From the NCBI RefSeq assembly GCF_049445855.1, contig NZ_JBMSDV010000004.1, forward strand, positions 124,001 to 188,000: a DNA stretch of 64,000 bases, given 5' to 3'. This DNA comes from JAGOCV01 sp049445855. Lineage in GTDB: Bacteria > Pseudomonadota > Gammaproteobacteria > Burkholderiales > Burkholderiaceae_C. The notes under the pieces are model-generated. The model saw only the letters and a list, made by a program, of their open reading frames with translations. It ran no database searches and was not told the origin of the DNA. The position numbers and the translations under genes were made by a program. Positions 60,301 to 64,000 of this stretch are shown piece by piece (within the stretch, counting starts at the first letter, position 1; every line of letters begins with the position of its first letter).

Positions 60301-60414
60301 AGGAATGGCTGTCGGAATGGGGCTGTCTTGAACTGCAATCTACAATCTGCGCTTCTCGCGCGTACGCGCACGCGCGCACACGTGTGCATATTCAAGTTAT
60401 CAGAAGTTCTCGAC

Positions 60415-60897
60415 ATGCCAAAAAAACCCGGTTACATCCGTCGTCCCGCTGACGGCCGCCGCATCCAGACACGGCGCTCCGGCGTTCATGGCAATGGCGT
60501 CTTCGCCGTGCAGGATATCGCCGAGGGAGAAACCCTCATCGAGTACGTGGGCGAGATCATCACCTGGAAGGAAGCGCTGCGCCGACACCCGCACGACCCG
60601 AAGGATCCGAATCACACCTTTTACTTCCACATCGATGACGGCCGTGTGATCGACGCCAAGCACGGCGGCAATTCGTCGCGCTGGATCAATCATTCCTGCG
60701 ACCCGAACTGCGAGGCCGACGAGGAAGAAGGCCGCGTGTTCATCAAGGCGCTGCGCAACATCAAGGCCGGCGAAGAACTGAACTACGACTACGGCCTGAT
60801 CATCGACGAGCGCTACACGCCCAAGCTCAAGGCCCAATACCCGTGCTGGTGCGGTTCGAAAAACTGCCGGGGCACGCTGCTCGCGCCCAAGCGCTGA
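60415..60897 (+). CDS. SET-domain protein-lysine methyltransferase
   Basis: This is a predicted AdoMet-dependent lysine methyltransferase of 160 residues that is almost wholly a SET domain. The motifs are GVHGNGVFAVQDIAEGETLI, then RWINHSCDPNCEADE (AdoMet/pseudoknot), NYDYG with the catalytic Tyr, and a post-SET zinc motif CWCGSKNCRG. It starts 114 bases from the divergent topB start; the open frame that extends far upstream is only antisense to topB. birA follows after 12 bases. The target protein is unknown; the Lys-rich tail of the neighbouring TopB is a candidate (inference). Confidence 0.88.
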   Translation: MPKKPGYIRRPADGRRIQTRRSGVHGNGVFAVQDIAEGETLIEYVGEIITWKEALRRHPHDPKDPNHTFYFHIDDGRVIDAKHGGNSSRWINHSCDPNCEADEEEGRVFIKALRNIKAGEELNYDYGLIIDERYTPKLKAQYPCWCGSKNCRGTLLAPKR

Positions 60898-60909
60898 ACG
60901 GAGCCGGGC

Positions 60910-61707
60910 ATGCGGTGGGGCGCAGAGGCGATCTGGGAAGCCATCGTGCCGCTGCTGCCGGGTTTCACCGTCGAGGTGCTGCCCGAGATCGGCTCCACCA
61001 ACACCGAACTCATGCGCCGGGCCCGTGCCGGCGAACTCGAACCCGCGCTGCTCGTGGCCGAGCGGCAGACCGCAGGCCGCGGCCGTCTGGGTCGCATCTG
61101 GCGCAGCCAGACCGATGGCACGGTCGATTCCCTGACTTTTTCCTTCGGCGTGCCGCTTGCGCCGGCCGACTGGTCCGGCCTGTCGCTGGCCGTGGGCGTG
61201 GCGGTGGCCGAGAGCCTGCATCCGCAGGCGGGGCTGAAGTGGCCCAACGACCTGTGGGTGTCCACGCCGGCGGGTTTCCGCAAGCTGGGCGGCATCCTCA
61301 TCGAGACGGCGAGCTTCGGCGACACGCGCTACGCGGTCATCGGCATCGGCATCAACATCGCGCCGAATGACGGCGACGGCATGTCCACCCCGCCCGCCGC
61401 GCTGCAGGACCTGCTGCCCGGCGTGGACGCGCCGCAGGCCCTGGCCCGGCTGGCATTACCGCTGGCGCAAACGGTCAAGGCTTTCGAGCACACCGGCTTC
61501 GCGCCCTTCCAGGCCCGTTTCAACGCCCGCGACGTGCTGCTCGGCCGCGCCGTGACGCTGAGCGACGGCACCTCCGGTACGGCACACGGCGCCGCCCCGG
61601 ACGGCGCGATGCTGGTGCATACTGCCGCTGGCATGAAACACGTCACGAGCGCCGAGATCAGCGTGCGCCCCACACCGTCCAACCCGTCGGCATCGTCAGA
61701 GGCCTGA
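60910..61707 (+). CDS. birA: Biotin--[acetyl-CoA-carboxylase] ligase
   Basis: This enzyme attaches biotin to acetyl-CoA carboxylase carrier protein, 265 residues. The biotinyl-AMP loop is AGRGRLGRIWRS, followed by LKWPNDLWVST and GILIETASFGDTRYAVIGIG; a small C-terminal domain at about 215-260 completes it. It lacks the N-terminal DNA-binding domain of the E. coli BirA, so it is a monofunctional ligase. It lies between the SET gene and a SPOR gene on the same strand, with gaps of 12 and 3 bases, an operon arrangement. Confidence 0.93.
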   Translation: MRWGAEAIWEAIVPLLPGFTVEVLPEIGSTNTELMRRARAGELEPALLVAERQTAGRGRLGRIWRSQTDGTVDSLTFSFGVPLAPADWSGLSLAVGVAVAESLHPQAGLKWPNDLWVSTPAGFRKLGGILIETASFGDTRYAVIGIGINIAPNDGDGMSTPPAALQDLLPGVDAPQALARLALPLAQTVKAFEHTGFAPFQARFNARDVLLGRAVTLSDGTSGTAHGAAPDGAMLVHTAAGMKHVTSAEISVRPTPSNPSASSEA

Positions 61708-61710
61708 GCG

Positions 61711-62352
61711 ATGCTGAGGCTGCTGTTCCTGCTCCTGCTGCTCGCCAATGGCGTGTACTACGCATGGACGCAGGGCTTCCTGCGTGAGATGGGAATGATG
61801 CCGGTGCGCCAGACCGAACCCGAACGCATGGCCGCGCAAGTCAGGCCTGAAGCGGTGCGCGTGATCAGCGAGGCCGAGGCGAAGCGCGACACGCCTTCGC
61901 GCGGCCCCGAGTGCCTGCAGGCCGGCCTTCTCGACGACACCCAGGCCACCACCGTGCGCCAGACGCTCGAGACCTGGCCGGCCGCCAACTGGACGCTCGA
62001 ACCCGGCACCGAGCCCGCCCGCTGGATGATCTACATGGGCCGCTATCCCGACGTGGAAACGCTCAACCGCAAGAAGGCCGAGCTGCGCCAGTTGCGCGTG
62101 CTGTTCCAGACGCTGCCCAACCCGCAGCTGGAACCGGGCGTGTCGCTGGGCAGCTTCGACTCGCAGGACAAGGCCAACCAGCAACTGGCATCGCTCGCGC
62201 AGCGCGGCGTGCGCACCGCGCGCGTGATGCAGGAGCGCCCCGAGGTGAAGGGGCAGACGTTGCGCCTCACGTCGCTGGACGATGCGCTGCGCGCGCGCCT
62301 GAACGAAGTGCGCGCCGTGCTGGGCAACAAGCCGCTGCAGGCCTGCCGCTGA
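61711..62352 (+). CDS. SPOR-domain protein
   Basis: This is a 213-residue protein with an N-terminal membrane anchor (MLRLLFLLLLLANGVYYAWT) and a C-terminal SPOR-like domain at about 105-185 (WMIYMGRYPDVETLNRKKAE; LGSFDSQDKANQQLASLAQR; RTARVMQ). SPOR domains bind denuded peptidoglycan, usually at division sites. Starting three bases after birA, it is probably translated from the same message. Confidence 0.78.
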   Translation: MLRLLFLLLLLANGVYYAWTQGFLREMGMMPVRQTEPERMAAQVRPEAVRVISEAEAKRDTPSRGPECLQAGLLDDTQATTVRQTLETWPAANWTLEPGTEPARWMIYMGRYPDVETLNRKKAELRQLRVLFQTLPNPQLEPGVSLGSFDSQDKANQQLASLAQRGVRTARVMQERPEVKGQTLRLTSLDDALRARLNEVRAVLGNKPLQACR

Positions 62353-62388
62353 GAAGCGGCATCCCGATAAAAAGACAGGAGACATCGC

Positions 62389-63057
62389 ATGACACTCAAA
62401 CTCTATTTCGCGCCCGGCGCATGTTCCTTCGTGCCGCACGCGCTGCTCGAAGCCACCGGCGAGGCCTTCGAACCGGTGATGGTGAAGCTGCACAAGGGCG
62501 AGAACTACACGCCCGAGTACAAGGTCATCAACCCGCGCAGCCAGGTGCCGGTGCTGGTGGACGGCGACGCGGTCATCACGCAGATCGTGGCCATCGTGAA
62601 CTACCTGCACGACCGCTTCCCGCAGATGGGCTTCCTGCCGGCCGAGCCGCTGGCCAAGGCGCGCGTGCTCGAGACGCTGGCGTGGATGAACAACACGGTG
62701 CACCCGACGTTCACCCACATCTTCATGCCGCACAAGTTCACCGACAACGCGGCGATCCACGGCGACCTGAAGGCCTACAACACGCAACTGTTCCGCGGCA
62801 TGCTGGCCGAGATGGAAGCGCTGCTGGAAAAGGCGCAAGCCGCCGGCAAGCCCTACCTGTCGGGCACGTCGGTCGGCCCGCTGGATGTGTACTCGCTCAC
62901 GCTGCTGCGCTGGGGCACGATCGCCGGCATCAACCCGGCGGACTATCCGCTGCTGTGGGCGCACGTGCAGCAGGTCGCGCTGCTGCCGGCAGTGGCGCGC
63001 GCCATCGAGCGCGAGCGGCTGCAGCTCAGCTTCTACCGCGAACCCGCCCAGGGCTGA
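62389..63057 (+). CDS. Glutathione S-transferase family protein
   Basis: This is a cytoplasmic thioredoxin-fold/alpha-helical protein of 222 residues. The N-domain has LYFAPGACSFVPHALLEATG (with the Ser or Cys near position 11-12 that activates glutathione in beta-class enzymes) and VINPRSQVPVLVDGDAVITQ with the cis-Pro and the glutathione-contact region. The C-domain has the GTSVGPLDVYSLTLLRW motif. It has its own ribosome site (acaggaga). The substrate is unknown. Confidence 0.88.
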   Translation: MTLKLYFAPGACSFVPHALLEATGEAFEPVMVKLHKGENYTPEYKVINPRSQVPVLVDGDAVITQIVAIVNYLHDRFPQMGFLPAEPLAKARVLETLAWMNNTVHPTFTHIFMPHKFTDNAAIHGDLKAYNTQLFRGMLAEMEALLEKAQAAGKPYLSGTSVGPLDVYSLTLLRWGTIAGINPADYPLLWAHVQQVALLPAVARAIERERLQLSFYREPAQG

Positions 63058-63074
63058 TCGGCCCCGAGTCCCGG

Positions 63075-64000
63075 CTAGGCATACCCGGCCTGGCCGCCGT
63101 CGCCGGCGTCTGCCGTCGAGAAGCGCACGGTGAAGCGCGCGCCCGGCGGCGTCTGGCCGGGGTGCGTTTCTTCCACCGTCACCTGCGCGCCGTGGTGGCG
63201 CGCGATCTCCAGCACGATGGGCAGGCCCAGGCCCGAGCCGTCCGCCTCCGTGCCGAGCGCGCGGTAGAACGGCTGGAACACGAGCTCGCGTTCGGCCACC
63301 GGGATGCCGGGGCCCGAGTCTTCCACCTGCAGCACCAGCACATGGCCGAACGGGTCGGCCAGTACGCGCGCGGTGATGATGCCCGGGCGCTCGTCGCTGG
63401 ACGGCGTGTAGTTGATCGCGTTGTCCAGCAGGTTGCGCAGCAGTTCCTTGAGCAGCGTGGGGTTGCCGTCCACTGTCACGCCGGGGCTGCCGGGTTGTGC
63501 GCCGTCGTAGCCGAGGTCGATGCGTTTTTCGAGCGCGCGCGGCACGCTGTCCTGCACCGTCTCCATGGTGAGCAGCGCCAGGTCGCACGGCTGGCGGCCG
63601 ATGGTCGCGCCACTGCTTTCCGCGCGGGCGAGCGCGAGCAGCTGGTTCACCGTGTGCGTGGCGCGCACGCTGGAGCGGCCGATGAGCTTGAGCGATTGCT
63701 TGAGTTCCTCGGCGCTGGAGCCTTCGCGCTGCGCCAGGTCGGCCTGCATGCGCAGGCCCGCGAGCGGCGTCTTGAGCTGGTGCGCCGCGTCGGCAAGAAA
63801 GCGCTTCTGCGTGGCGATCGAATCCTTCAGGCGCGTGAGCAGGCCGTTGACCGAACTCACGAGCGGCGCCACTTCCATCGGCACTGCCTTGTCGTCCAGC
63901 GGGCTGAGGTCGTCGGGCTTGCGCGCGCGGATGCGTGCTTCCAGCTGCGACAGCGGCTTGATGCCACGCACCAGCGCGAGCCACACCAGCAGCACCGCCA
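63075..64000 (-). CDS. Sensor histidine kinase, cytoplasmic part (5' end beyond window)
   Basis: This is the C-terminal 308 residues of a membrane histidine kinase of the QseC/TctE type; the sensor region lies past the right edge. The visible part begins in the second transmembrane helix (MLLVWLALVRGIKPL) and HAMP domain. It then has the phosphorylated His in ADAAHQLKTPLAGLRMQADL, N-box LLRNLLDNAINYTP, G1 VEDSGPGIP and G2 GSGLGLPIV. A partner response regulator is probably upstream, outside the window. Confidence 0.92.
   Translation of the reverse strand, partial: AVLLVWLALVRGIKPLSQLEARIRARKPDDLSPLDDKAVPMEVAPLVSSVNGLLTRLKDSIATQKRFLADAAHQLKTPLAGLRMQADLAQREGSSAEELKQSLKLIGRSSVRATHTVNQLLALARAESSGATIGRQPCDLALLTMETVQDSVPRALEKRIDLGYDGAQPGSPGVTVDGNPTLLKELLRNLLDNAINYTPSSDERPGIITARVLADPFGHVLVLQVEDSGPGIPVAERELVFQPFYRALGTEADGSGLGLPIVLEIARHHGAQVTVEETHPGQTPPGARFTVRFSTADAGDGGQAGYA

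Noticed and set aside
58423..60414. Long plus-strand open frame running into the SET gene
   Set aside because: It is the mirror of topB in GC-rich DNA; only the last 160 codons (from 60415) form a real domain with its own start.
1..64000. tRNA, rRNA, CRISPR arrays or insertion sequences
   Set aside because: No cloverleaf-like sequence ending in CCA, no regularly spaced repeats and no transposase-like protein were recognised on either strand.

Overview
The window is a GC-rich chromosomal segment that looks like a betaproteobacterium of the order Burkholderiales. The evidence is the tkt-gap pair beside a SlyD-type isomerase, the pepP-murU-speD run, a cyo oxidase next to a RegB/RegA-type pair, and the style of the phosphonate genes. 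No rRNA, tRNA, CRISPR array or transposase was recognised. Nearly all the DNA is coding; no gene-free stretch exceeds 300 bases, and the longest (55367-55643) holds a retron RNA.

Layout. 1-10.5 kb: housekeeping genes (FAD oxidoreductase cut by the left edge, phytase-like esterase, pepP, murU, a small AdoMet decarboxylase, tkt, gap, slyD-like, pirin). 10.6-15.8 kb: a type VI secretion lipase effector followed by three overlapping, mosaic Tli4-family immunity genes. 16.0-19.8 kb: a TetR-controlled MFS/DUF1579/VOC cluster and a FecR-domain protein. 19.8-33.9 kb: a large phosphonate island read outward from a central regulatory region near 27.2 kb. Leftward run a GntR regulator, phnA, phnY, a PhnZ-like HD oxygenase, an EamA transporter and a GcvT-domain FAD oxidoreductase. 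Rightward run an aminoethylphosphonate ABC transporter, phnW, a class-I glutamine-amidotransferase-like hydrolase and a HAD phosphatase. 34-37.3 kb: a possible BECR-fold nuclease, an EamA transporter, a YchJ-like protein and an MHS-type MFS. 37.4-44.3 kb: cyoABCD, SURF1 and a RegB/RegA-like redox two-component system, with an FNR-like box upstream of cyoA. 44.4-54.9 kb: a nucleoside deoxyribosyltransferase, then a leftward catabolic island (molybdenum hydroxylase, NitT/TauT-type ABC transporter, ferredoxin, Rieske oxygenase, RidA, glyoxalase I) with a divergent LysR regulator. 55.4-57.3 kb: an AT-richer retron of the Ec67 kind, with its RNA, reverse transcriptase and a TOPRIM domain displaced by a frameshift. 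57.4-64 kb: topB with an H1-like tail and a SWIB domain, a divergent SET-domain protein, birA, a SPOR protein, a GST and a histidine kinase cut by the right edge.

How the genes work together. PhnW, PhnY and PhnA together form a complete route from 2-aminoethylphosphonate through phosphonoacetaldehyde and phosphonoacetate to acetate and phosphate, fed by the adjacent ABC transporter. The HD oxygenase and the folate-type FAD oxidoreductase in the same operon suggest a wider substrate range, possibly N-methylated or hydroxylated aminophosphonates (inference). The Mo-hydroxylase/Rieske/RidA group looks like oxidative breakdown of an imported, probably N-heteroaromatic compound (inference). The retron, the possible nuclease and the effector/immunity array are conflict-related genes between metabolic blocks.
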